DNA from: Pyropia yezoensis
Taxonomy: Eukaryota > Rhodophyta > Bangiophyceae > Bangiales > Bangiaceae
NCBI GenBank assembly: GCA_009829735.1
Contig: CM020618.1
Coordinates: forward strand, 7,903,119 to 7,967,118
Direction of reading: 5' to 3'
DNA length: 64,000 nucleotides
Shown: positions 1 to 12,678 of the stretch, in pieces
Layout: each line of letters begins with the position of its first letter
How positions within the stretch are numbered: the stretch's first letter is position 1
Made by a program: the position numbers and the translations under genes
The notes under the pieces: model-generated
Databases searched by the model: none
Seen by the model: the letters and a program-made list of their open reading frames with translations, nothing else
What the model was told of the DNA's origin: nothing

Positions 1-2351
1 ACGCATGGCCGACCGCGACACCAGGTTGAACGCCAAACTCGGCTGCCGCGGCCAGCTCTGCGGGGAACGCCGCCTCGACGCTGGCGGTCGTCGCCTTGGC
101 CGACGACGCCGACGGGTGGAGGGCGAGGGCCTTGGCCCAGATGGCCGCCGTCTGCGGCGCCAGCGGTGCGTTCTGCAGCGTGCGTAGCGCCGCGCTGAGG
201 CGGCCCTTGCGCACTTGTCGCAGCGCGCGACTCTGCGCCCGGGTCAGGCGCCGCGTGTCAGCCCGGTCGAGACGGGGAGGGGGGAGGGGGGGAGGGGGAG
301 CCGGTGCGGCGGCCGATGGAAATGGTGCAGGCGGTGGGGGAGCGCGTGCAGCCGGCCTCCAGATGCCCGCATTGCGGGCGTCGAGTGCGGCAGAGAAGGA
401 GCCGTCCAGCATGAGGGCGGCGCGCTCCGCGCGCGTAGGCTGTGGGGCGGGGGGGGCGCCCGGGTGGGGCGGGCAGGGCTCGTGCAGCAGCAGGCTAGGC
501 AAGAGCAGAAGCCAAAGCCAAGCCTGCGGCCGGGCCGGGTCCGTCCGGAACCACTCCAGAGCCTCGGCCCCCAGCAGGCGCCACGCGCGTAGCAGGACGG
601 CGGGCACGTGCTGCAGAGTCCGCGCCCCAGAAGCAACGAGGGAGGGCCACGATGCCTCGTCAGGGGCGACGCGGGAAAGGAAGGCCTCGCGGGCAGTCAG
701 CCACTCGGCGGGGGTAGTGAGGTAGCGCTCCGTGCCCTAGGTGGGGGCGGAAGCCAACGCCGCGCCCGCGGGCGCGGCCGCCCCGGCGGGGCGCGGTGCG
801 GGTGTCGGCAATAGACGCGCCGCTCGCGCACGGCGGCGCCGTGGGATCTGGCGGCACTGGGCCGCGTGGGCCACCAGGGCGGTCAGGCCACGGCGGCCGC
901 GCACATGGCGGTACCCCCGACCGCTGTGGGGTCACGGCACCAGATTCAGGTCGGCCACCACTGCGGCCGGCACCTTCGACAGGAGGTGCTTCGCCTGCAG
1001 GTCAGCCACTACCGTGGCGGGGCCCTCCTCAAAGCGGCGTACGCCCTCGCCGCACGAGGGGACGGGGCAGACGGCGTACGTCCGTGGGGCGCCTGCGGCA
1101 GGCGCCAGGGGTGGCGGCCGCGGGGGTAGGGGGGGAGCCGCAGCCGAGGACGGGGGGCCAGTGGTGGTTCTGTCACCAGCCAGGGCGCCATGAGTGTCGC
1201 TCATGGCGCCTTGCGTCGCTAACGGTGGGTGGCATGGGCTCGGCGTGCGCAGCCAGCGCCCCGCCGGTCCCCGCGCGGTGGTCGGTCCCTGCCGGCGGCG
1301 GGCCAGGCGCGGGGGCAGGCACCACCTCCATCGGCGTGGGGGCAGAGGCGGCCGCCAGAGCACCAGCAGGCGGCGGGGCGCCCGCCTTGCCAGCATCGCC
1401 CCGGCGCCGCGCCGGCGGCAGGGCCTGGGGGGGGGGGCTGTCCCGGCCGTCCACTGGCCGCAGCCGCTTGTGGCCCCGGGCAGCGGGCCGCAGCACCGCG
1501 CTGACACCACCCGTGTCGGAGTCCGGGGTGGGCGCCAGGTCGGCGGCGGCGGCCGCCCGCGCATGCGCACGGTCGGGGTCGCCCCCGCTCGGACTCGGGC
1601 CGGGCGTCCGCGGGGGCAGCCCGACGGAGAGAGCCTCACCGGCAGGCCATGCTGTCGTGGGCACGGTGACGGTCGGGCTCGGCGGGAGCGGTACCCGCTC
1701 CCCACCAGCGGTCTTCCCGGCTCCACCGGCCCGGCCGGCCACAACAGGCATCTGCCCATTGCGGGCGTTCCCGCTTGCCGCCCGCTCGACCGCAGCCTTG
1801 CTGCCCATGCTCGCCGCCGCCGCCGCAGTTTCTCCCGCTACTGCTGCGGCTGTCGGTGCCGCCGGTGAGGAGACGTTGCTGAGTTGCGCGCCGCGGTCGT
1901 CGCCGGGCACTGGCGGCGCCACGACGACGTCCACGGCAGCCCCCGCGCCGCCGCTCGCGAGCGGCGAGGACACCACGTCCCCCCCCACCGTGTCCTCCTC
2001 ATCGCTGAGGTACTTCTCGGGGGTGTCAGGCTCCGCGGGCGACGCGGCAGCCTCGGCGTGCCCCGCACCAGCCGCCCCCGCAAGCGAGGGCTGTGCCGCA
2101 GGTTGCACCGAGGCCGCCCCGTCGCCCACACTGCTCTCCCCATCGACAGCTGGCGGCACGGCCGCAGTAACCGCCCCCGTGTCGTTCGCGGGCAGGCCCA
2201 CGGGGGAGAAGACATCCGTGGCGTCTGCCGACGCAGGGGCCAGGGCGACAGCCGGCGACCCCCCCCCAATTTCGCTCGTCTCGCGCGGGGCGGCGGGCGA
2301 CGTCTTGGTCGGCAATGGCCGCGGCGCCGTTATGCCCGCCACAGCGGCCAA
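1..2351 (-). pseudogene. Probable non-LTR retrotransposon ORF2, N-terminal part, degraded and cut by window edge
   Basis: Read on the minus strand this interval has coding-like segments spread over several frames. From the 5' end: an Ala/Pro-rich 392-codon segment (2351-1173) with an acidic patch (EKYLSDEEDT); a zinc-finger-like segment near 1082-1045 (CPVPSC followed by a distant KH); a second finger-like stretch near 950-850 whose two expected cysteines read as a TGA stop (932-934) and a serine; then a segment at about 730-250 with a WLWLLLLPSLLL core; finally, to the window edge, a segment with the pattern RALRQVRKGRLSAALRTL. Small zinc fingers followed by this last kind of segment just before a reverse transcriptase are familiar from LINE ORF2 proteins. 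The transcriptase itself would lie left of position 1 and is not visible. Frame changes fall at C/G homopolymers and may be decay or sequencing error. The long plus-strand ORF over the same bases is Arg/Pro-rich and looks like a shadow. Confidence 0.4.
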
Positions 2352-2484
2352 ATCGGCACAAGTCGGCTGCCCCGAATTTTAGGGCGCCGTCGTTGTCGCG
2401 GTCGCCGTCGTCGTGCCCGTCCCGGCCCCGGCGACCGAATCGGCGTCCCCTTCCCCCCGCCGATTATCCTCTCCTAAGAGCAAT

Positions 2485-3470
2485 CCCAGCGGTGTCACCG
2501 CAACCGCACTTTTAGGGCAGCCGCAAAAACACGTACTGGACGATGAGTGGACCTCCCCCAAACTAAAGAGCGACCGCGAAGCCGACCCTCCCAGCGGTCC
2601 GTCACCCTATAGCATGCGGTGAGAGGAAGTTATAAACTACTTGTTCACTTCCAAACAATTCTGCTGAAGCCAACAGCAATCATGCCGTCGTCAGCCTCGT
2701 CGTCACCCTCCGTGATACCTGCCTCTGCCCCACTCGTCGCCCCCCCCCCCCGCCCCCCGCGCCCTTCCACCGTTACACCTCTCTTCGCTGCCATGGATAC
2801 TGTTGCGCCCGCTGCCGTCTCCGCCAACGCCTGCAGCTCCACTTGCGACCACCCCAGATTCTTGCCAGCTTTCTTGGGCGTGTCCTCCGATTCGGGCGAG
2901 GGGGCCGCGGTCCCAGCAGGCAACGCGGGAGACCCCGGGGGGGAACGGGCGGATGCCATTGAGTACACAAATACAAGAGAAATAAACACAAGAATAGGGG
3001 CGGGGGGGAGGAACAATCGAGGCAGGGGCTGGGGGGAGGAACAATCGAGGCAGGGGCGGGGGGGAGGAACAATCGAGGCAGGGGCGGGTCAACGGACCAA
3101 GATGCTGCGCACAGTGGACGAGAACACTCGCAGTCGTCGAACATCGCCCGTGGATTGGGTGCGTGCAGTGCGCAACACAGGCAGCCACGGGAATTTGTCG
3201 AGCTTGCTGGTTTGCATTGCAATTGAACTCCTCGATGGCTCTCTGGGGCTGGCAGCAGCTCTGGAGTGGGGCCTGGGAGGGGGTCCGTGTCCCCTATACG
3301 GGCGCCGCAAAGCTGACGGGCGTCCCCTATAATGACCGATTATAGCGCGAGCCGCCTACCCATCCCAGCTTTTAGCGTTGCCGCTCGCGGTAAAACCCCA
3401 CCGCTGGGAAGGTGCTTTTCCTAAATCTGCACTATAAGTGACGGCGCGACCTAAAAACGGCACCGCTGGG
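2485..3470. repeat. Inverted pairs of the motif CCCAGCGGTG
   Basis: CCCAGCGGT(G) occurs on the plus strand at 2485-2494 and 2590-2598 and on the minus strand at 3399-3408 and 3461-3470, framing about 0.8 kb. TATA-like or TTATA-like strings lie next to several copies (around 2610-2635, 3330-3345 and 3430). They could be termini of an element or regulatory motifs. No function can be assigned. Confidence 0.35.
2997..3088. repeat. 28-bp tandem repeat, about 3.3 copies
   Basis: Units begin at 2997, 3025, 3053 and 3081 (partial). Each is a G-rich run followed by AGGAACAATCGAGGCA; one unit has a C-to-T change. It lies in the non-coding interval 2352-3450 between the two retroelement-like ORFs, which otherwise holds short AT-richer stretches and no supported gene. 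Confidence 0.9.
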
Positions 3471-5187
3471 AAGGCTCTAAATCGGCGGGGGTCGTCGTCG
3501 TCGCGGGCGCGGTCGCCCCCCCCGCAGCAGCGGAGGAAATCGGCGATTCCGGCCGCGCCGAATTTTCGTCGTTGGGTGCCGGAGGGGGGGCGGGCAAAAC
3601 CGGCGCCGACACGGCGGCGCCTAAATCGGGTTCCCCCGCCCCCCCATCTGGAGTTTCCACCCCGTCCATCGGGGTGGCCGCGTCAGCCGACGAGGGCTCG
3701 GCGGCGGCCGTGGCGGCCGGCGCCCGTCCAGCCGGGGGCGTCTGGGCGTCTGCCGTGATATCGTCGCTGGCGGCGGCTGGCGGCGGCACCGCGGTGTCAG
3801 CCGCCGCGGGCGGCGCCTCGTCGGTGGCTGGCGCCTCGGTGGGGCGCGGCCGGGCGGCGGGGGCCGCGGCGGGCGTCGGGGCGGCCTTGGCCGCCGCCCG
3901 CAGGGACGGCGCGGCAGCCAACTGGGCGGCCACGTGGGTGCGCAGTGCGTCCCGCAGCGGCGGCGGCATCTGCGGGCGCGCCGCCAGCTGTGCGAGCTTG
4001 GCCCGCAGGCGACGCGCACACAGCTCCTCCGCCGCAGTACGCGCCGCCTCCGCGGTCAGCCCCCCGCGGCGCTTGGCTCCAAAGAGGGCGGGGCTCCACG
4101 GGTCAGCGTTGCGCACAACCCCCAGCACCCCAACCGCCGGACCCGTGCGCAGTGTGGATAAAAACGCGGGCACGGCGTCTGCCACCAACGTAACGGCCGC
4201 CACCGCGCCGAAACGGTTAACGTCCACCACGTTCGACCGCGGCAGGCCGGTGACATCCGCCACCAGCCCGCGGAGCGCGTGCGCCCGCGGCTCCCGCGAC
4301 ACCCCGGTCACGTGGACCGTCACAAGGGTGGGGGGGTCGGCGCCGCGGCGGCCGCCACGCGCGCCAGTCAGCGCCATTACCGCCGCAGCGGCGCGCACAG
4401 TCGCGGTCGAGGTGAGGGCGGTGGTGGCGGCCGCACCACCCGCGGAGGCACCACCGTCGGGGCCAGCAGGTCCATCCCGCGCGGCGCCTCCGTCACGGCG
4501 ACGGGCGTCGGCGCCGTCGCCCTCGCCGGCCACCTCCGCCGGATCCGCTGCTGGTGCGGCCGCACGGTCGTCTTGACGGTTGGCGCGGGCGCCAGCGGCA
4601 GCCTCGTCGGCCGCGCCCCCAGCACGAGGGCCACGGGGGGGGGTACCGGGGCCGCCAGCGGCGCCCACCACGGCCGCAGCGGCCTCAGCGGCCCGGCGGG
4701 CGCGGGCGTCCTTGGCGGCTTGACGGCGGCGACGACGGCGGGCTGCCGCGGCGCTCCAGGCGCCGCCGCCATCGTTGTCGCTCAGGTCCATAGGGTCATC
4801 GCCCCCGCCGGCGGGCGACGCGGGCAGCGGCGCCGCCGCCCCGGCAGCGGCGGGCGGCGGAGGGCGGCGGCCACCAGCATCGGCGGCCGCAGGGGGCGGA
4901 CTAGTCGCCCGGGCGGGCGAAAGGGGGGCAGAGGAGGGGGAAGGGGGGGGGGGGGGGGGGGAACCGGAGCGGGAACGAGGGCGAGACCGCGACCGAGAAC
5001 GCCCGCGGCGCTCCCCGAGAGAGCGCAGCAGCGGGCCAATGTCATTGGCCCGCACGGACGCATACACAGCGTCAAGGACGCGGCAACGGGCGGCCGCCGT
5101 CGACGACGACGGCGGCCCGGTCACCGCGTCCAAAAGCGCGATCAACCCTCGCGCAACGGCCGCCTCCCGCGGCCGTAGCGCGACCAT
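3451..5187 (-). CDS. Candidate retroelement ORF1-like protein with RS patch and RRM-like region
   Basis: An open frame of 578 codons from the ATG at 5187; the same frame is open to 5403, but the extra part is Pro/Cys-rich and the ATG at 5187 precedes the first globular-looking segment. In order: a helical N-terminal segment (residues about 1-65), a short Arg-Ser run (about 70-85), a Pro/Ala-rich acidic linker with a PMDLSDND patch, then a region at about residues 285-350 (LVTVHVTGVSREPRAH onward) with the alternating hydrophobic pattern of an RRM-like fold, a helical Arg/Ala segment, and an Ala/Pro-rich tail. RRM-like folds and RS patches occur in LINE ORF1 proteins, and the ORF2-like remains lie downstream on the same strand, but 1.1 kb of non-coding sequence with a minisatellite separates them. 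They could be two elements, or this could be a host RNA-binding protein. Confidence 0.4.
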   Translation of the reverse strand: MVALRPREAAVARGLIALLDAVTGPPSSSTAAARCRVLDAVYASVRANDIGPLLRSLGERRGRSRSRSRPRSRSGSPPPPPPSPSSAPLSPARATSPPPAAADAGGRRPPPPAAAGAAAPLPASPAGGGDDPMDLSDNDGGGAWSAAAARRRRRRQAAKDARARRAAEAAAAVVGAAGGPGTPPRGPRAGGAADEAAAGARANRQDDRAAAPAADPAEVAGEGDGADARRRDGGAARDGPAGPDGGASAGGAAATTALTSTATVRAAAAVMALTGARGGRRGADPPTLVTVHVTGVSREPRAHALRGLVADVTGLPRSNVVDVNRFGAVAAVTLVADAVPAFLSTLRTGPAVGVLGVVRNADPWSPALFGAKRRGGLTAEAARTAAEELCARRLRAKLAQLAARPQMPPPLRDALRTHVAAQLAAAPSLRAAAKAAPTPAAAPAARPRPTEAPATDEAPPAAADTAVPPPAAASDDITADAQTPPAGRAPAATAAAEPSSADAATPMDGVETPDGGAGEPDLGAAVSAPVLPAPPPAPNDENSARPESPISSAAAGGATAPATTTTPADLEPSQRCRF

Positions 5188-5403
5188 GGCGCCCCCCCCC
5201 GCCACAAAAAGTGGACAGGGGGAAGCCCCAACACCACCGACCCCACCAGTACCAGGACGGGGTACGTCGGGCGGAGACGGGGGCGACAGGCGCGCCCCGT
5301 GGTCTGGTGGACACTGCAAGACGCAAAGACAGCGCACATCTTGCCCGTGACCCTCACCTACCACGGGGTGCGTCACCCGCCCCCTTTTTCGCCGACGAGC
5401 CAA

Positions 5404-5910
5404 TTATGGGTAATTGTCGGCTTTTCACTAGCAGGTTAGACGCCGGCTTTTCCCGGGGACCTTTCCCAGGATGAGTTGGATGTGTCCCCGAGGGGTTTAA
5501 CCGATAGTTCAGCGGATATGTATCAATATTTTTGTGTGTGCTGAACAGAGCGTGACGTCACCCTGCGGACAGTGGTCTGGGGGCCAGCATGACCAGGGAC
5601 GCGAGAGACCAAGAAACCCGTGGAGAGATGGGGTGCCCGTCGGTGAGTCGCTAGCGCGGGCCCTCGTCGGCGCTCCGCGCTGCAGACGTCTCCCTGCGCC
5701 ACCAGACAAACCCCTGCCTCCCGCCTCCACCCTTGCCACTGCCCCTGCCGTCGTCGTCACTTCCCCCGCTGCCGTCCTTGTGCCCGTGCCGCTACCACCG
5801 GTGTTTCCCCGTGGGAGGGCGCCGCAAGCACCCCGTTCATCCTCCTCGCCCCTCACCTCATCCTTTTCCGCCACACCCTCCCTCCTTGCCGCCCCCTCAC
5901 TGGTTGAGGC
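5404..5910 (+). other. Intergenic interval and probable 5' leader of the EF-hand gene
   Basis: No supported gene. From about 5700 the plus strand becomes pyrimidine-rich (C/T runs), typical of a GC-rich 5' untranslated leader, up to the ATG at 5911. No convincing TATA box was seen. Confidence 0.4.
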
Positions 5911-7014
5911 ATGCAGGGGGACGCGTACCACCGCGGGTACGGCCCCCCGATGGTTCCCCGAAGCGGACCACCCCCGTACCACGTCCCCCCCCATGCGGGG
6001 CCGCCGCAGCACTGGCCGCCCCACGGTGGGGGGTCCCCGTATGGCCCGCCCCACGGTGGCCCGCCCTACCATGGCCCGCCCTACCCGCCGCATGGGGCGG
6101 CGTCGCACCTTGGCCAGCCGCCGCCAATGGGGCCGCCTCCTTCTCACCACCCGCCGCCGCCGCATGCGCCGCTGCACCACCCGTTGCCGCCGCCACGCGG
6201 GCCGCCGCCGCACCACCCGTCGCCGCATCACCCGCCGCCGCACCATGGCCCGCCGTCGCACCATGGTCCGCCGCCGCATGGGCCCCCGCACCACCTGGTG
6301 CCGCACCATCCGCCGCCGCCGTACGCGCCGCCGCACCACCCGCCGCCGCCTCACGGCCCGCACTACGCCTACTCGCCGCACCACGGCGCGGCGAATGGGC
6401 CGCCGCCGGTCTATGGCGGCATCCCACCACCGCCCCATATGGGCCATGGCCCTCGTCCTCCGCCGTCGCCGTGGGCGCCGGGCCCGTCGCCCGGCGGCAG
6501 TAATGGTGGCGGCGGCGGCGGTGGTGGTGGTAGTGGTGGTGGTGGCGGCGGCGGCGGCGGTGGCAGCTACTGGGGTGGTAGTGCGGGTGCCCCTTCTGGC
6601 TCCGCTCCCAACTCCACCTTCACTTGGACACAAGTGCATCTGACGGCGCCGCAGCCGTCGATTGCCTACCCGGCTTCCCCATACTCTGTTGGCGGTCGCG
6701 ACGCGGCGCAAGCGGCCCTGTTTGCGCGTGGGAGGGAGCTTTTTCAATTGCTGGACGTGAACAAGGATGGATATGTTGACAGGGCAGAGTTCCGCGCGGC
6801 GATTTATCATGGGCGCTTCGATCTCTCCCGGGTTGAGGTGGAAAGGCTGCACGCGGAAATGGACATCAACAAGGATGGTGTGGTGTCCGAGTCGGAATTT
6901 ATTTTGTACGTGACTGTACTGAGGGGGTTGGCTGAGGGTGGGGAGGGGAGGGGAGGAGCGTGTAGAGCAGAATCCCGGACCGGCGCGGGCGGGGGGTGGA
7001 GGGTGTATGTGTGA
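5911..7014 (+). CDS. EF-hand protein with His/Pro-rich N-terminus and Gly-rich linker
   Basis: A 367-codon frame. Residues 1-190 are an extended His/Pro/Gly/Tyr-rich region built from HHPPP- and GPP-type short repeats. Residues about 195-225 are a poly-Gly linker. The C-terminal part holds two EF-hands: loop 1 at about 282-293 (DVNKDGYVDRAE) and loop 2 at about 318-329 (DINKDGVVSESE). Both have Asp at 1, Asn at 3, Asp at 5, Gly at 6 and Glu at 12, so both should bind calcium. Penta-EF-hand proteins and some trafficking adaptors share a Pro/Gly-rich head, but only two EF-hands are visible here. The last 37 residues are Gly/Arg-rich and look untranslated or intronic: a GT just after the Tyr codon at about 6907 and a CAG at about 7192 could splice the true end elsewhere. 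Likely a cytosolic or membrane-associated calcium sensor; partner unknown. Confidence 0.75.
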   Translation: MQGDAYHRGYGPPMVPRSGPPPYHVPPHAGPPQHWPPHGGGSPYGPPHGGPPYHGPPYPPHGAASHLGQPPPMGPPPSHHPPPPHAPLHHPLPPPRGPPPHHPSPHHPPPHHGPPSHHGPPPHGPPHHLVPHHPPPPYAPPHHPPPPHGPHYAYSPHHGAANGPPPVYGGIPPPPHMGHGPRPPPSPWAPGPSPGGSNGGGGGGGGGSGGGGGGGGGGSYWGGSAGAPSGSAPNSTFTWTQVHLTAPQPSIAYPASPYSVGGRDAAQAALFARGRELFQLLDVNKDGYVDRAEFRAAIYHGRFDLSRVEVERLHAEMDINKDGVVSESEFILYVTVLRGLAEGGEGRGGACRAESRTGAGGGWRVYV

Positions 7015-8704
7015 CCTGGTGGTGGGAGGGAGGGTGGCAGTGGCAGTGACTGCCAGTACTGGTCGCGAGGTGAGCGCTCTTTTCGCCCAGTGGTGACCGT
7101 TTGGGGGGATGACTGACACGGTCGACGGGTTGGCTTGTCTTCTTTGGCTCTTGGTTGATTGGCCTGTGACCGCTTTCCCGTTTTCTACCGCAGCCACTGG
7201 TCTGCGATCGTGCAGGGGCGGCCGCACCAGCAGTACTGATCACCCTCGCCGTCGCGCCCGCCGCCGTCGAAGCCACGCGCGTCAGCAGCGCTGGCGTATA
7301 TGCGGTGGACGGTTGCGTCGGGGGGTCAGGCAGGGGTGGGAGGGTGGCCCGCTGCAGACGCCGGCACTCCCGCCGCCACCGCGGCGCCCCTTCGCGACCG
7401 CGGGGGGGCGGGACTGCCCGACGGCGGCTGCGGCAAAGGGGGCTGATGCCTGATCTTGGGCAGGCCCCGCGGTGTCTCGCGCTGCGGGTTATTACTGCTT
7501 GATGAAGTGAGTGAGAAGAAAAAAAAGAGTGTTGGAACGTTCATCCCGCTTCCTGACCAGGTTGCGCAAAGAAGAGGCCCGTACAGTACCACTACCGTAC
7601 CCGCTGCCGGTGCCCCCTACGACACTCGATGGTCATGCCGCGCTACTGTACATACTCCAGGCCGCAGGTTGAAATACATAGCTACCCCCAGCCCGTACAA
7701 CCCATCCGAAACATTGCTTCCCCACTACCATCGCCATCGACGTCCTCCCTCTTCCCCACCCCCCGCCTCTGCCATCGAGTGGGCGGCAAACAGAGGCACT
7801 CTGCTCCATCCTTCACCACCGTGGGACCAACGCCGCGAGCCGCAGTCGGGAAAAAAGTTGGCATCCCTGTGAGTAGTGTCCGAGCCACCTGGCGAGTCGG
7901 CGGCGATGCCACTCCGCGTGTCAGCGGGGGCTGCGTCAGCGTCGGACGAGGCTGGGGAGACAGCAGCCCGTCGCCGACGTCGACGCCGGCAACGAGGTGC
8001 GGCAGCCGGGGTGGCGTCGACGGCTGCATCATGCCATGATGTCCAGGCGTGTCCCATCTGGCTGCTGCAGAGGACTACGTACCGGCTCGGGCCTCAGAAA
8101 GAAGGCCCGCATGCAAAAGTTGTGGAAGGGTCGACGTCTGCAAGGTCGTGATGCAAGCTCCTATGTATCTTGCTCGGTGGTCCAATGGGCACGAGGCGTG
8201 CCACCGCTTGCCGTGATCCCGCTCTCCTATTTGCCTTCACGGCAGCGTCGGTTCGGGCCCACCAACCAGCACGCAGCTCAGGTGTATCCTGCTCGCCGCT
8301 TTACCCAATCAAGTCCTGCTCTCACACTTACAGATCTTGTGCCTGCCCGAGAAACACCCCTCCACCTGGACGACTGTTCCGATTGGTTCCTCGACCGCGG
8401 ATCGCGCCTGCGCGGTTTCTCTCGTGGGGGCCGCGCATGGCGCGTGTCACTTGCAGCGGCTCCCCAGAGCCGGCCAGACGGCCGCGCACTCGCACAAAGA
8501 CCAGCGGGCGCCTTGCCCAGTGCGATGGGGTTTCCTTGCCTGGTGTGTCCTCCTTCCTAAACGACAACCGAGACTGGTTGTTCCAAGCTCAGCCGCACCG
8601 TCAGCATCCCCCCCACCGCACCGTGGTTGCCTACCCTTCCCCCCCCCCTCTTCTTACCCCTTCCCCAACTTGCCTTTCGCCTCTCCACTCCCCCTACTGC
8701 CATC
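7015..8704. other. Intergenic region upstream of glutamate dehydrogenase
   Basis: No supported protein gene. ORFs here are short, in conflicting frames and lack domain motifs. The last 130 bases before the ATG at 8705 are C/T-rich and probably the 5' leader of the dehydrogenase mRNA. Confidence 0.5.
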
Positions 8705-10761
<2,057 letters not shown>

Positions 10762-10881
10762 GGCGCCAACGTGGCTGTGGACGTTGCTGGACTGCAGGGT
10801 GGTCTTTCTGGTGTAGCTGCGTAAGCCATCCTGGTCGTAGTGCATGGCATCTTTTTTTCCATGCATGGGTTTCATTGACAT

Positions 10882-10886
10882 TGTAA
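10882..10886 (+). terminator. Possible polyadenylation signal TGTAA
   Basis: TGTAA lies about 120 bases after the dehydrogenase stop codon, in a locally AT-rich patch. Green algae use TGTAA as a polyadenylation signal, so the position fits, but one pentamer is weak evidence and the lineage is not established. Confidence 0.3.
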
Positions 10887-10919
10887 AATTGATTGTTTTC
10901 TGTGCGCATGTGACCATCG

Positions 10920-12600
10920 TTTGCCCTGGCAGCTCTGTCTGTTGCTTGACGGTGCCGCCGAAAACCGCTTCCTTGTGCTCGTTTTACCCGCTATTCAAGG
11001 CTTACTGGGGGTCCGGTGGGCGGGGGGCCGGGGGGTTGAGAGCGGCAGTGCTGTGGCAGCGATGGAGGCGATTGTTGGAAGAAGTGGGGCGGGACAGGGT
11101 CGTCGGCCGCAAGGAGGGAGGCCCGACTCAAGGTTGCGGATCGCGAGGGGGCAGCAGCGGTACGGTACCGGCAGCGGTGGTAGTTGTGGGCAGAGGGGCG
11201 GCTCAATGGCCCCAGTGGCAGTGGCACCCGTGGCGAGGCGGGCCGGCTGCGGCAGACGGTGGCGGCAGGCATGGCCGATTGGGGCTGGTGGGAGGCCCCT
11301 CAGAGGTGAATGGAGGGGTGGGATCGCGGGCCGTGCGGGGGGCGGTTGTGGGCGCCGACTGTCCTGTCATCATCTTTGATGTATGCGTACCTCAGAATGT
11401 GGGGGTGGTCGCAGGGGCCGCGCGCTCATCCTTCTCGCGACATACGGCCGGGCTGGCACAACCGGTGGACGGACGGAGCTTGGCAACCATTTGTAGCTTC
11501 TCCGCACGTCTGCGGCTAACCACCCGCGCGTGGCAGAGAAAAGTGGGGTGTGGCCGCCGCCCTCGCCGCCGACGATCGGCGGCCATGGCATTTCCGATCG
11601 TGCCACCCCTGTACCCCGGCGGCCGGTGCTGGCGAGCTTCCCGCGTCGCTGGAGGTGGGGGGTCCGCCGCCGCTGCCGATGCTGCAGTAACCCCCGCCAC
11701 GTCGCCGGTGGCGGCGTTCGCCCCCGTCGACGAGTCGGCAGCAGTGGCAGCGGCGATGGCGGTGGCGGGACCACTGACGGCAAGCCCAGCGCGGTCATCT
11801 GCAGCGGCTGGACAGCTGCGACGGGGCCAACGTTCCCGACCTCTGCGAGGATGGCCGCAGTGTTGGTCACAAACGGGGCTGTGAACTCCATTTGGCTGTG
11901 CGTAAGTTGCTTTTCTCAGTGACATCGTGCCTCATGGCCCTGTACATTAGAACGATCGGGTACTGTGCTTCGCAAGCTCCACATCAAAAGGACTTCTCTC
12001 ACTTGACGACCATACCCACGTGGTCACCTCGCCGATGCTGGCAGTGCCGGGGGGTGCGTTCAGGCCGTGCCGGCGGCGGGGGCGGAGAGACCAGCGGGTA
12101 TGGGGACGGGGGGGTAGTGGCCGGCCAGTGGCGACGATAGTCGACGGAGGAGCAGCTGGGGGTGGGGACCGTAGCGGAAATCCGCGGATGCGGAGGCACG
12201 GGGCTGCTAGCCGGCCGCGGTGACGGGAGGGCGGCCGCTGGCTCACAGCTGTGGCACCGGGCGGTAGCAGATGGGGGTGGGGCGACAAGCTGGCAAACAG
12301 GCGATCACGGAAGCGGTAGTACAACGAAGTGGTGAGGGGGGAAAGTCAAATCCCGGGGAAGCTGCCGAGTGGGGGCGACGGCGAGAGTGGGGAGGCGCAG
12401 CGATGTGGGTGTCCCGTCGACCAACAGTGGGGGAACAAGGTCCCTCCGGTCGCAGCCGGCCGAGGGGGGGGGCACCAACGAGCTCGTCACAGCAGGAGGG
12501 TAGGCCTACGTCCCACGCGCACGCGTTCGTAGGCCCCCCTCTCGAAGGACCTGGTCATAAGCATAAGATACTGTCAGCCTGGCATGTCCTACAGTATTGA
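10920..12600. other. GC-rich intergenic interval
   Basis: Long overlapping ORFs exist on both strands but are Arg/Gly/Pro shadows without motifs or consistent composition. Nothing is supported. Confidence 0.5.
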
Positions 12601-12620
12601 TCCCCCGATATGGGTACCAG

Positions 12621-12678
12621 CAGCCTACATTCTCAATGCGCAGCCTACATTCCCAATCTCACTTGAGAATGTAGGCTG
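12621..12678. repeat. 16-bp perfect inverted repeat with an extra direct copy in the loop
   Basis: CAGCCTACATTCTCAA (12621-12636) is the exact reverse complement of 12663-12678. A near-identical direct copy (one base different) sits at 12641-12656 inside the loop. An RNA or single strand could form a hairpin with either left arm. It may be an end-to-end remnant of a small inverted-repeat transposon. No TSD was identified. Confidence 0.8.

Noticed and set aside
796..2382. Plus-strand 528-codon open frame
   Set aside because: Arg/Pro/Gly/Ala-rich shadow of a minus-strand frame that has acidic and structured segments; no domain motif.
7185..7502. 3' exon of the EF-hand gene starting after CAG at 7192
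   Set aside because: It can be spliced in frame but encodes only Arg/Gly-rich sequence without conservation signals; kept as a possibility in the gene note only.
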